This document shows positions 1 to 5,684 of a stretch of 7,217 nucleotides of DNA, piece after piece. The DNA comes from Pseudomonadota bacterium (GTDB lineage: Bacteria; Pseudomonadota; Alphaproteobacteria; Rhizobiales; Hyphomicrobiaceae). The notes under the pieces were generated by a model that had not been told where the DNA came from, did not search any database, and saw only the letters and a list, made by a program, of their open reading frames with translations. Positions within the stretch are counted from its first letter, which is position 1. Every line of letters starts with the position of its first letter. A program made the translations under genes and the position numbers. The stretch lies in the NCBI GenBank assembly GCA_023430845.1, contig JAEYYJ010000009.1, positions 1-7,217 on the forward strand, in the 5' to 3' direction.

Positions 1-318
1 ATCGTGCTCTGCGCGGTCGGCGCGTTCGCGATCGGCAACAACCTCTTCGCCGTGCTGACAGTCGCTGCTTTCGGTTGCATCGGCTACGTCATGGAGCGCA
101 ACGGTTTTCCAGTCGCTGCAATGGTGCTCGGCATCATCATGGGCACGATGGTCGAGCAGAATCTCGTCACGTCCATCATGAAATCCGATGGCAGCATTCT
201 GCCGTTCTTCGATCGCCCGGTTGCCGCGGTTCTGGCCTTCATGACGATCGCTGCTCTGCTATGGCCGGCTGCCGCGTGGGGGTGGCGCACTATGCGTGTG
301 GCGTCGCGGTCGTCGTAG
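1..318 (+). CDS. Tripartite tricarboxylate transporter, large membrane subunit (TctA family), C-terminal part
   Basis: This is the last 105 codons of a gene that begins left of the window; it is open from base 1 and stops at TAG 316-318. TctA proteins are about 500-residue inner-membrane subunits with many helices. They import tricarboxylates or other carboxylates together with a small membrane partner (TctB) and a periplasmic binding protein (TctC). Seen here are two or three hydrophobic segments, a family-like GIIMGTMVEQNL stretch, then a polar loop with S-I-L-P-F-F and R-P, and a last hydrophobic helix ending in a short basic tail. That order (small-residue helix, E-x-N-L, F-x-R-P, final helix) matches my memory of the TctA C-terminus. 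The substrate cannot be told from this piece. No transporter partner follows it, so any tctB/tctC partners would lie upstream. The assignment is fairly sure. Confidence 0.88.
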   Translation: MVLCAVGAFAIGNNLFAVLTVAAFGCIGYVMERNGFPVAAMVLGIIMGTMVEQNLVTSIMKSDGSILPFFDRPVAAVLAFMTIAALLWPAAAWGWRTMRVASRSS

Positions 319-359
319 CTCGACGGCGGCGGCGCTCGCTGCAATTAACATTTGTTATA

Positions 360-378
360 GCCGCAGAATGCCTGCGGC
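360..378. other. 7-bp perfect hairpin in the spacer between tctA and the kinase gene
   Basis: GCCGCAG (360-366), a five-base loop, then CTGCGGC (372-378) form a perfect inverted repeat 42 bases after the tctA stop. Neither strand has a T-run behind it, so it is not a standard intrinsic terminator. It could still stop or slow transcription, protect the tctA mRNA 3' end, or be a binding site. It sits just after the AT-rich stretch 341-360. Confidence 0.35.
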
Positions 379-449
379 CAGTTGCTCCATTCACCATCGA
401 GAAAGTCCGTACTGCGCCAACTTGACAATGGCGCGATCGGGCGGACAGA

Positions 450-2132
450 TTGGCCCATCCACCGCACGCCATAACGAGTCGACGAGGGCCTCCCCTGCTC
501 ATCCGCCCCCCGCGCCTTCGCACGTATCTCTTTCTGTTCACGGCGGCGCTCACGTTGCCACTCGTGGCGTTGGCGATCGTCGCATTTCGCGAGCTCGCCG
601 AGCTCGAGGAGGACGCAGTGGAGGAACGCGTCGCGCAGGTCGCGCGTGCGCTCGCCGCGAATGTCGACCGCGAGATCAGCCGCGCGATGGTTACCCTCGA
701 GACGCTATCCACCTCCCCAGCATTGGAGCGGAACGACCTGGCCGCATTCCATGATCAGGCGCGACGGGCGATTACGCCGGACCAGGCAGGTATTCTGCTT
801 ATTGACCGCACGCTGAAGCAAGTGCTCAACACGCGCGCTCCTTTCGGCACCGATCTTCCACCTACGTCCGATCCGGAAACTGCGAACAGGGTCTTCGCAA
901 CCGCCGAGCGTCAGGTGTCCGATGTCTTCCATGGCGTCGTCTCGAAACAGCACGTGATCAATATCGAAGTCCCTGTGATGCAAGCGGATACCGTCCGCTA
1001 CGTGCTCATCATGGCCGTAGATGCCCGCAGGTTCGCTGACCTGCTCGTGTCGCAAGGCCTCACGAACGATTGGATGACCGAGATCATCGATCGCGAGGGC
1101 GTTACGCTTGCACGATCACGCGAGCACGAAGCGTTCGTCGGACAACCGGTTCCTCCCGAGCTGCTCGCCGAGAAGCGATCGGCGAAGGGCATCTTTCATA
1201 CGCGGGCCGTAAATGAGGAACGCATTCTGGGGACGACCGCCCGCTCGGGAATTGCGGGCTGGCTGATCACCGCGACAATACCGGAGACGCTTGCTCAGTC
1301 CTCGCAACGCCGCGGCCGCCTCTTTTCCATCACGCTGATCGCCACGGGGCTCGGATTGGGAGCGATCCTGGCGTTCGTGTTCGGCGCGTACATGACACGC
1401 CCGCTCAGCGCGGCGACCGCTGCGGCGGCGGATCTGGGCCGGGGAAAAATCGTCGAGCACACACCTTCCTCGCTGCACGAAGCGAACGCGCTGACGGTTG
1501 CGCTCAGCGACGCGTCGAAAGAGTTGCGCCGCCGGCATGATCACACGGAGTTCCTGCTGCGCGAGCTTGCGCACCGCTCCAAGAACCAGCTTGCCGTGAT
1601 CATGGGGATCGCGTCGCAGACGGCCCGCCACACGACGTCGACGAAGGATTTCATCGACCAGTTCAGTCGACGTGTCCAAGGTTTGGCAAAGTCGCAGGAT
1701 CTGATGGTTCAACGCCAGTGGGTCGGTGCGCCACTGGAGGATCTGGTCCGGGCGCATCTGGATCTATTCGGCGTCGAGCAGCGTGCCGAGATTGCAGGTC
1801 CGAATTTGATGCTGGATGGAAATGCCGTACAGAATGTCGGATTCGCCCTGCACGAGCTGGCGACGAATGCCACCAAATACGGAGCACTCGCAACCTCCGG
1901 CGCGCGCTTGCAAATTCGCTGGGAATTGACCGCGGAGGGCAGAGTGCATATTCACTGGATCGAAAGCGGAATTGCGCGCTTCGAACCGCCCAGTCGACAA
2001 GGTTTCGGCTCTCTCGTCGTCACCAAGCTCGTACCACAAGCGCTGCAGGGGATCGCGACAATCAAATTTCCGGAAGGGGGCTTCCATTGGCACCTGGATA
2101 TTCCGGATAGTTTTGTTCTCCGGCAGACCTAA
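450..2132 (+). CDS. Membrane-anchored HWE-family sensor histidine kinase with periplasmic Cache-like domain
   Basis: This is a 560-residue sensor kinase. Helix 1 lies at about residues 25-46 and helix 2 at about 290-313. They enclose a roughly 240-residue periplasmic region that looks like a double Cache ligand sensor (for example FHGVVSKQHVINIEVPV, then WLITATIP just before helix 2). A short HAMP-like linker (314-360) leads to the kinase core. The H-box LLRELAHRSKNQLA carries the probable phospho-acceptor His375. The N-box HELATNATKYGAL spans 468-480, and W503-I-E505 followed by a G-F-G loop is the mark of the HWE subgroup of histidine kinases. The only usable start in the open frame is TTG at 450, behind a weak GGGCGGA; the frame is closed by TGA at 423, and the first in-frame ATG is residue 80, after helix 1. 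The receiver gene 18 bp downstream is the obvious phosphotransfer partner. The signal sensed is unknown. The family call is firm; the exact start is not. Confidence 0.93.
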   Translation: MAHPPHAITSRRGPPLLIRPPRLRTYLFLFTAALTLPLVALAIVAFRELAELEEDAVEERVAQVARALAANVDREISRAMVTLETLSTSPALERNDLAAFHDQARRAITPDQAGILLIDRTLKQVLNTRAPFGTDLPPTSDPETANRVFATAERQVSDVFHGVVSKQHVINIEVPVMQADTVRYVLIMAVDARRFADLLVSQGLTNDWMTEIIDREGVTLARSREHEAFVGQPVPPELLAEKRSAKGIFHTRAVNEERILGTTARSGIAGWLITATIPETLAQSSQRRGRLFSITLIATGLGLGAILAFVFGAYMTRPLSAATAAAADLGRGKIVEHTPSSLHEANALTVALSDASKELRRRHDHTEFLLRELAHRSKNQLAVIMGIASQTARHTTSTKDFIDQFSRRVQGLAKSQDLMVQRQWVGAPLEDLVRAHLDLFGVEQRAEIAGPNLMLDGNAVQNVGFALHELATNATKYGALATSGARLQIRWELTAEGRVHIHWIESGIARFEPPSRQGFGSLVVTKLVPQALQGIATIKFPEGGFHWHLDIPDSFVLRQT

Positions 2133-2150
2133 GCAAACGCACCGACGCAA

Positions 2151-2630
2151 ATGATACCCTCCCACCCAACGCCCCACTCTCCCCCCGTCTGGTTCACGAG
2201 CGGCCCCGATCGCGACGTTGAGCGAGACAAGCCGGAGGGTGACCACGAGGAGATCGAGCTCAAGTCTCTGCGCGTTCTTATCGTGGAGGATGAGTTCTTC
2301 ATTTCATTGAGCACGGAGATTATCCTCGAGAGCATGGGGCATGTGGTCGTTGGCACGGCCGTATCCGCCGACGAGGCTGAGCGGCTAGCGGCGCAAGAGC
2401 GTCCCGATCTGATCCTCATGGATATTCGGCTGATCGGTCCGCGAGACGGCATCGAGGCCGCCAAGAGCATTCACGACAAGCTGGGTATCAAAAGCATTTT
2501 TGTGACGGCCAATACGGACGCTCAGACGCGGCAGCGCGCGCTCCAGGCACAACCACACGGCTTCATCGAGAAGCCGTTGACCGAGCGTCGACTGCAGGAA
2601 CGGCTGGCGGTCATCAATTCTGGCACGTAG
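2151..2630 (+). CDS. Single-domain response regulator (receiver only)
   Basis: This 159-residue protein consists of a roughly 37-residue polar, proline-rich N-terminal extension and one CheY-like receiver domain. Receiver residues visible are the acidic pair E46-D47 (LIVEDE), phospho-acceptor D91 (LILMDIRL), T119 (FVTAN), and K141 in FIEKPL. No DNA-binding, enzymatic or sigma-like domain follows, so it is not PhyR. It must act by protein contact or as a phosphate relay or sink. It lies 18 bp after the kinase gene on the same strand, so the two probably form one transcript, and the kinase is its likely phosphodonor. ATG 2151 has no clear Shine-Dalgarno sequence, yet no in-frame GTG or TTG occurs before the receiver core, so the start rests on elimination; translation may be coupled to the kinase gene. 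Confidence 0.92.
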   Translation: MIPSHPTPHSPPVWFTSGPDRDVERDKPEGDHEEIELKSLRVLIVEDEFFISLSTEIILESMGHVVVGTAVSADEAERLAAQERPDLILMDIRLIGPRDGIEAAKSIHDKLGIKSIFVTANTDAQTRQRALQAQPHGFIEKPLTERRLQERLAVINSGT

Positions 2631-2631
2631 C

Positions 2632-2922
2632 TCAGCGGCTGCTCCGCCGGGCATCCTCGATACGCTGCTGCATAGCGCGCTCCCGCTGCTCTGCCGCGCG
2701 CCGCTGGGATTCTATCGACTGAGACTGCCGCAAGGATTCGAGATCCCGCCTCTGCCGGAGCGCCTCGGCGCCCGCCCGCGCATCGGCGGCACCCGGCCGT
2801 TCGATGCCCCGAACTCCAGGTCGATCGGTGGACCACGCAGGCTGCATCAGGACGATGGTGCAGGCCAGCACGACGCCGACCGCAGCTATCATTCGATGCC
2901 AATTACGTAAGGGCGATACCAT
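2632..2922 (-). CDS. Small exported or membrane-anchored protein with charged helical tail, unknown function
   Basis: I do not recognise a family. The 96-residue product begins with a basic stretch (R6, H9, R10) and a hydrophobic segment at about 11-29 ending in PAWS, which fits a signal peptide cleaved near residue 31 or a signal anchor. V-L-A-C21 would also pass a loose lipobox pattern, but the hydrophobic run continues past the cysteine, so a lipoprotein is less likely. Residues 47-96 are almost entirely A, R, E, Q, L and D with no proline, predicting a long, highly charged helix or coiled coil in the periplasm. ATG 2922 is chosen because AAGGGAG (2931-2937) lies 8 bases upstream; a GTG at 2931 overlaps that site and cannot use it. 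The gene converges on the response regulator, with one base between the stop codons. Confidence 0.72.
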   Translation of the reverse strand: MVSPLRNWHRMIAAVGVVLACTIVLMQPAWSTDRPGVRGIERPGAADARAGAEALRQRRDLESLRQSQSIESQRRAAEQRERAMQQRIEDARRSSR

Positions 2923-2930
2923 TGGGCACA

Positions 2931-2937
2931 CTCCCTT
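2931..2937 (-). promoter_or_regulatory. Ribosome binding site deciding the start of the 96-residue protein
   Basis: AAGGGAG on the minus strand is followed by 8 bases and then ATG 2922. The alternative GTG codon begins on the last G of this site, which rules out the longer 99-residue reading. Confidence 0.7.
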
Positions 2938-3059
2938 CAGCTAGGTTGCCCCCACGCCAGATATCGTGCCGCCAATGGGCAATTTCCAGTGTGCTGCATG
3001 AGTACGCCGTCCGTGGGGCCGGGAAAGCCGGGCTCGAAGTGGGCTCCGCGCGGGACGGG

Positions 3060-3437
3060 TCATCGCCATCCACGCTCGCGCGCGAACTGGGACGACAACT
3101 CGCCGGCCCGACTGACCAAGCCGCGCAGCGCGTCCATATCCCATGATCTCAATCCTGAGGCCAACGCACCTGACGCATCGGCCAACTGGTCGCTCATCGT
3201 AGAAATCGGCCTTCTGCTTCGAAGCGTCTTCTCCATCGCGTGCAATTCACGCCCGATCCGCTTTTCAATGGCGCGCGCGCGGGACTGGGGCTTGCGGTTG
3301 ATCAGGACCATCGCGGCTAGTGCGCCGATGGCAACCGCACCGCCGACAACCAGCGCCGGATTTTCTCGCGCGGTATCACTGACCCAATCGTAAACGGAAC
3401 CAATCTCGGGCGTATCAGAAGTCTGTTCAGCGGGCAT
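3060..3437 (-). CDS. Small single-helix membrane protein, unknown function, probably stress-related
   Basis: The 125-residue product has a polar N-terminus (1-24), one transmembrane helix at about 27-46 (NPALVVGGAVAIGALAAMVL) ending in a basic N-R-K, and a cytoplasmic amphipathic, charged region to the C-terminus with coiled-coil character. The layout of a helix beside a charged helical domain recalls small DUF883/ElaB- or DUF3618-like envelope proteins, but the order differs and I cannot place it in a family. ATG 3437 is favoured over an in-frame ATG at 3533 because AAGGAG (3448-3453) stands 10 bases before it, and because an EcfG-like promoter lies at 3471-3496, inside the longer reading. 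The gene follows the three-helix membrane protein by 144 bp on the same strand. A role in the general stress response is inferred from the promoter only. Confidence 0.75.
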   Translation of the reverse strand: MPAEQTSDTPEIGSVYDWVSDTARENPALVVGGAVAIGALAAMVLINRKPQSRARAIEKRIGRELHAMEKTLRSRRPISTMSDQLADASGALASGLRSWDMDALRGLVSRAGELSSQFARERGWR

Positions 3438-3447
3438 TGCTCTCGAT

Positions 3448-3453
3448 CTCCTT
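3448..3453 (-). promoter_or_regulatory. Ribosome binding site deciding the start of the 125-residue protein
   Basis: A perfect AAGGAG stands 10 bases before ATG 3437 on the minus strand. No comparable site precedes the in-frame ATG at 3533, so the shorter protein is preferred. Confidence 0.7.
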
Positions 3454-3470
3454 GGCTGCCTACTGAGCAA

Positions 3471-3496
3471 AACACTGAACCGAGCGACGGAGTTCC
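3471..3496 (-). promoter_or_regulatory. Candidate EcfG-type (general stress sigma) promoter
   Basis: On the minus strand GGAAC (3496-3492), 17 bases, then TGTT (3474-3471) match the known alphaproteobacterial EcfG promoter pattern GGAAC-N16/17-CGTT at every position but the first of the -10 element. Transcription would start near 3464, giving a leader of about 25-30 bases that includes the AAGGAG site of the 125-residue protein. The fit of promoter, leader, ribosome site and start is better than the short motif alone would suggest, but the pattern is short and unproven here. Confidence 0.5.
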
Positions 3497-3581
3497 TGAT
3501 ATCCTTGGCGACGCGCTGAGACGCCACATCCATCGCTACGCCGCGAACTCCTATCGGGCAATCCCCGGCGGCCTGAGCCGG

Positions 3582-3911
3582 TCACCTGAACCATGTCGAG
3601 GGCAGCGCGATCACCACCATGCCGATCGCAAGGCCACCAGCCGCGCCGGCGAGGGTACCCCAAAATAGCGTCGTTCCGGCCACGTCGAGCGCGTCAAACC
3701 ATGTGGTGGATGTATTGAGGTACTGCGCAATCAAAGCGAGCAGCGGGCCGATCAGAACGGAGCTCATCAATCCGACGCCTGCACCGACGTATCCGGCAGC
3801 CAATATCGAGGAAAAGCGCTTGCCGCCCTCCAGCGCGAACACGCGACCGGCAACCATGGCCAGCAGCGCGGCGATGACAGCCACAATCGAATAGATCGAT
3901 ACGTCCGTCAT
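3582..3911 (-). CDS. Small integral membrane protein with three predicted helices, unknown function
   Basis: This 109-residue protein is almost wholly hydrophobic. Predicted helices lie at about 6-27, 37-64 and 79-104, with a basic loop (E-G-G-K-R) between the first two and a polar loop (NTSTTWFDAL) between the second and third. Glycine and alanine are common in helices 2 and 3 (YVGAGVGLM, GTLAGAAGGLAIG), which suggests tight helix packing. I do not recognise a family and see no catalytic or metal-binding motif. ATG 3911 is supported by an AGGGAG-type site about 9-10 bases upstream; the stop is TGA at 3582-3584. It lies 105 bp downstream of tRNA-Pro on the same strand and could receive read-through from it. 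A 5-bp hairpin (3565-3581) follows the stop codon directly but lacks a T-run. Confidence 0.78.
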   Translation of the reverse strand: MTDVSIYSIVAVIAALLAMVAGRVFALEGGKRFSSILAAGYVGAGVGLMSSVLIGPLLALIAQYLNTSTTWFDALDVAGTTLFWGTLAGAAGGLAIGMVVIALPSTWFR

Positions 3912-4016
3912 TGGTCTCAGCTCCCTATTCGGGAGATGCCGGACGCCCCCGTGCCATCCCGGCCGTTCGTGGCCGCCAGATCTAACTGCAAGCGATATCG
4001 GCGAGAAATCGATGAA

Positions 4017-4093
4017 TGGTCGGGGCAGCGGGATTCGAACTCGCGACCCCCTGCTCCCAAAGCAGGTGCTCTACCAGGCTGAGCTATGCCCCG
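4017..4093 (-). tRNA. tRNA-Pro (anticodon UGG)
   Basis: The minus strand folds as a full cloverleaf of 77 bases. The 7-bp acceptor stem is perfect (CGGGGCA with TGCCCCG, 4087-4093 with 4021-4027). The D-arm contains TAGCTCAGCCTGGTAGAGC. The anticodon arm is CCTGC-TTTGGGA-GCAGG with anticodon TGG, and the T-arm holds GTTCGAATC. The discriminator base is A (4020) and the 3' CCA is encoded (4017-4019). UGG reads proline CCA and, by wobble, other CCN codons. It lies 69 bp downstream of the DUF192 gene and has promoter-like elements of its own. Confidence 0.98.
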
Positions 4094-4105
4094 ATCCAAG
4101 GCGGT

Positions 4106-4134
4106 TAAGTGCCGTGCTGCGGTGCGGGCGTCAA
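4106..4134 (-). promoter_or_regulatory. Candidate sigma-70 type promoter of tRNA-Pro
   Basis: On the minus strand TTGACG (4134-4129) matches five of six -35 positions. A 17-base spacer follows, then a weak -10-like CACTTA (4111-4106). The predicted start falls a few bases before the mature tRNA 5' end at 4093, as expected for a tRNA gene. The -35 match and the placement support the call; the -10 match is poor. Confidence 0.4.
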
Positions 4135-4150
4135 GCTGTTCCCACGGCAC
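4109..4150. repeat. 8-bp inverted repeat spanning the tRNA-Pro promoter
   Basis: GTGCCGTG (4109-4116) and CACGGCAC (4143-4150) are exact reverse complements 26 bases apart. The arms bracket the -35-like element, and the left arm overlaps the -10-like element. It also lies just past the DUF192 stop codon (4163), so it may instead be a stem at the 3' end of that mRNA. No T-run follows. Confidence 0.4.
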
Positions 4151-4162
4151 CGACACCAGAAA

Positions 4163-4672
4163 TCAGCGTTTGGCCGCACTCTTGAAGTGCGTGTGCTCGG
4201 CCCGATCACCGGGCTTGAGGCCGAGACGGCGTGCCGAGCCGGCCTTCATCTCGAGCACACCCGTCACATTGCCTTCCGAAGCGATAATGCGTTCGGAGTG
4301 CGGCTCCGTGTCGGTTTCGATACGGTGGACGATGCCGTCGGCTCGGATGAAGATCATATCGAGCGAAATGAACGTGTTGCGCATCCACATCGTGATCTCT
4401 TGCGGCGTCGGGTAGGGAAAGAGCATTCCCTCGCTGTCCCCCATCGACCGGCGGAACATGAGCCCGAACGCCTTCTCGCGGTCGCTCTCGGCAACCTCGA
4501 TATCGATACGGTGGGCCCCGCTCGCCGTGTGCAGGGTCAGCGTGTCGCGTCGCATCTTCATCTCGGTCTGGGCACTGGCTGCGCCCATCATCATGGCCAG
4601 CGCAGCCACGAACAAGCAAAACAGGACCGCGCGCGGCGCGGCCCTGCTGTATCCTGGCGTCAGTAAATTCAA
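4163..4672 (-). CDS. Secreted DUF192 family protein
   Basis: The 169-residue product starts with a signal peptide (hydrophobic 15-30, cleavage likely after A-A-S-A34). The remainder, about 42-163, is one DUF192 domain. Visible hallmarks are K67-A-F-G-L-M-F-R-R (67-75), E81-G-M-L-F-P-Y (81-87), MWMRNTFISLDMIFI (95-109), then G-x-V-x-x-I and the late VLEMKAG (139-145) and GLKPGD. DUF192 is a small, widespread beta-rich domain with no settled biochemical role; the signal peptide puts this copy in the periplasm. TTG 4672 is the chosen start, since GGAG lies 7 bases before it and the next in-frame Met falls inside the signal peptide. It begins 13 bp after the cold shock gene and is almost surely co-transcribed with it; tRNA-Pro follows. 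I recall this cold shock, DUF192, tRNA-Pro order from other Rhizobiales but could not verify it. Confidence 0.9.
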   Translation of the reverse strand: MNLLTPGYSRAAPRAVLFCLFVAALAMMMGAASAQTEMKMRRDTLTLHTASGAHRIDIEVAESDREKAFGLMFRRSMGDSEGMLFPYPTPQEITMWMRNTFISLDMIFIRADGIVHRIETDTEPHSERIIASEGNVTGVLEMKAGSARRLGLKPGDRAEHTHFKSAAKR

Positions 4673-4685
4673 CCGGGCGCTCCGC

Positions 4686-5288
4686 TCAATGCGAGGGCGG
4701 CAGTCCCGATGCCCCGTCGGGGCGCAGATCGGCTGCCATGCAGCCCTTATAGCCCATTCCCCAGCGCACCTGAACCATCTGGCCGGGCCTCAGCTCCGTG
4801 AAGCCAAAGCGGCGCAGCGTCTCCATGTGCACGAAGATGTCGGGCGTACCCTCGCCACGGGTCAGGAAGCCGAAGCCCCTGACGCGATTGAACCATTTCA
4901 CGACAGCCCGCTCCCAACCGCTCTCGGGCTGCACAACGACATGCGTGCGTTGTGGGAGCTGGGAGGGGTGGATGGCCGTGCTCTCGTCCATGCTGATGAT
5001 GCGGAAGGCCTGCATGCCCTTCGGCCGCTTGAGAGCCTGGCAGTGCACGCGGGCACCCTCGTAGGCGGTCTGGAAACCGCCGGCGCGCAGGCATGTGACG
5101 TGGAGGAGTACGTCCGTCATGCCATTGTCGGGAACGATGAACCCATATCCCTTCGAGGCGTCGAACCACTTGATTGCGCCAGCAATCTCGACGACCTCGA
5201 CGCCATCGACCGCCTCGCCCAAGCCCAAGGTCGGATCAATACCGGTACCCTCGTGCATGTCTGGCGGCCCTTTCGAGGAATCCCCCAT
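4686..5288 (-). CDS. Cold shock protein with two cold-shock domains (CspA-type, duplicated)
   Basis: This 200-residue protein carries two cold-shock domains. Domain 1 lies at about 34-101, with RNP1 KGYGFI (46-51) and RNP2-like VLLHVT (60-65). Domain 2 lies at about 126-190, with KWFN, RNP1 RGFGFL (137-142) and RNP2 DIFVHM (150-155). Such domains bind single-stranded RNA or DNA and melt mRNA structure in the cytoplasm. A 30-residue polar lead and a short linker with P and Q complete the protein. Each domain keeps the aromatic RNP1 core, but RNP2 of domain 1 has lost the usual phenylalanine, so the domains probably differ in binding strength. ATG 5288 is preferred; ATG 5258 (behind AAAGGG) and ATG 5351 (behind AGAGGG) are possible alternatives. 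It heads the leftward cold shock/DUF192 unit and is divergent from gloA. Confidence 0.93.
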   Translation of the reverse strand: MGDSSKGPPDMHEGTGIDPTLGLGEAVDGVEVVEIAGAIKWFDASKGYGFIVPDNGMTDVLLHVTCLRAGGFQTAYEGARVHCQALKRPKGMQAFRIISMDESTAIHPSQLPQRTHVVVQPESGWERAVVKWFNRVRGFGFLTRGEGTPDIFVHMETLRRFGFTELRPGQMVQVRWGMGYKGCMAADLRPDGASGLPPSH

Positions 5289-5490
5289 TTCTGAACCCCA
5301 CTTCACTGTTAATATAACTGCCACATTTGCCGGTCCGCCTTCCGGTGCCATCCGATTTGCCCTCTCGAATGACACCTTCCCGCGTCGACGGCTGCACCAT
5401 ACCAGCCTGGACCGCGTCCACTGTGGCACATTCGCTGCACCGGGTCACCAAAGCTCGCGTCGTCGGATAATGTCGCGTCTGATTTATCTC

Positions 5491-5519
5491 TTGTTAATGC
5501 ATTGTTATAGCGTTGTATT
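5491..5519 (+). promoter_or_regulatory. Weak candidate promoter facing gloA
   Basis: TTGTTA (5491-5496), 17 bases, then TGTATT (5514-5519) each match four of six sigma-70 positions, within the only AT-rich island of this GC-rich spacer. It would give gloA a leader of about 245 bases containing the hairpin at 5685-5722. AT-rich DNA yields such matches by chance, so confidence is low. Confidence 0.22.
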
Positions 5520-5684
5520 TATCGCCACTCCACCGCGCGTCCGGAAACCCCCTAACACCCGCCTCTATCCTGTGCATTGCCGCCCTAAAGGTGCTCCGCG
5601 GACGGCACGTTCCCCTTATGCCCCTTTCTGGACGGCGCCCGATTCGCTGCGGCCAGCCTTGCGCGAGCCTCACCAGAGCTGCTT

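Noticed and set aside
311..325. 5-bp inverted repeat overlapping the tctA stop codon
   Set aside because: It is too short, partly within coding sequence, and has no T-run; not a credible terminator.
352..361. TTGTTATAGC occurs twice, here and at about 5502-5511
   Set aside because: It is a ten-base match in AT-rich spacers with no shared flanks or arrangement; probably coincidence.
1116..1757. Minus-strand open frame of 213 codons
   Set aside because: It is antisense to the kinase core; its composition is arginine-rich and low-complexity with no recognisable domain.
2937..2999. Minus-strand 20-codon open frame ending at the ribosome site of the 96-residue protein
   Set aside because: It could be a leader peptide, but it lacks a ribosome site and any run of regulatory codons; chance is the simpler explanation.
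3438..3533. 32-residue N-terminal extension of the 125-residue membrane protein from ATG 3533
   Set aside because: There is no ribosome site at 3533, while AAGGAG precedes ATG 3437 and a promoter-like element falls within the extension.
3960..3975. 5-bp hairpin downstream of tRNA-Pro
   Set aside because: The stem is short and has no T-run on the minus strand; it cannot be called a terminator.
4017..4093. tRNA-Pro 3' end as an integration (att) site
   Set aside because: No integrase lies nearby and I saw no repeat of the tRNA 3' end elsewhere in the window; the flanking genes look chromosomal.
3917..4156. Minus-strand open frame of 79 codons over the tRNA region, with a G-I-A-Q-P-G-R-A stretch
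   Set aside because: This is the translation of tRNA-Pro and its flanks, a well-known false protein type; the cloverleaf accounts for the sequence.
4458..5294. Plus-strand open frame of 278 codons
   Set aside because: It lies opposite the DUF192 and cold shock genes, both of which have clear family motifs. Long antisense frames are common in GC-rich coding DNA.
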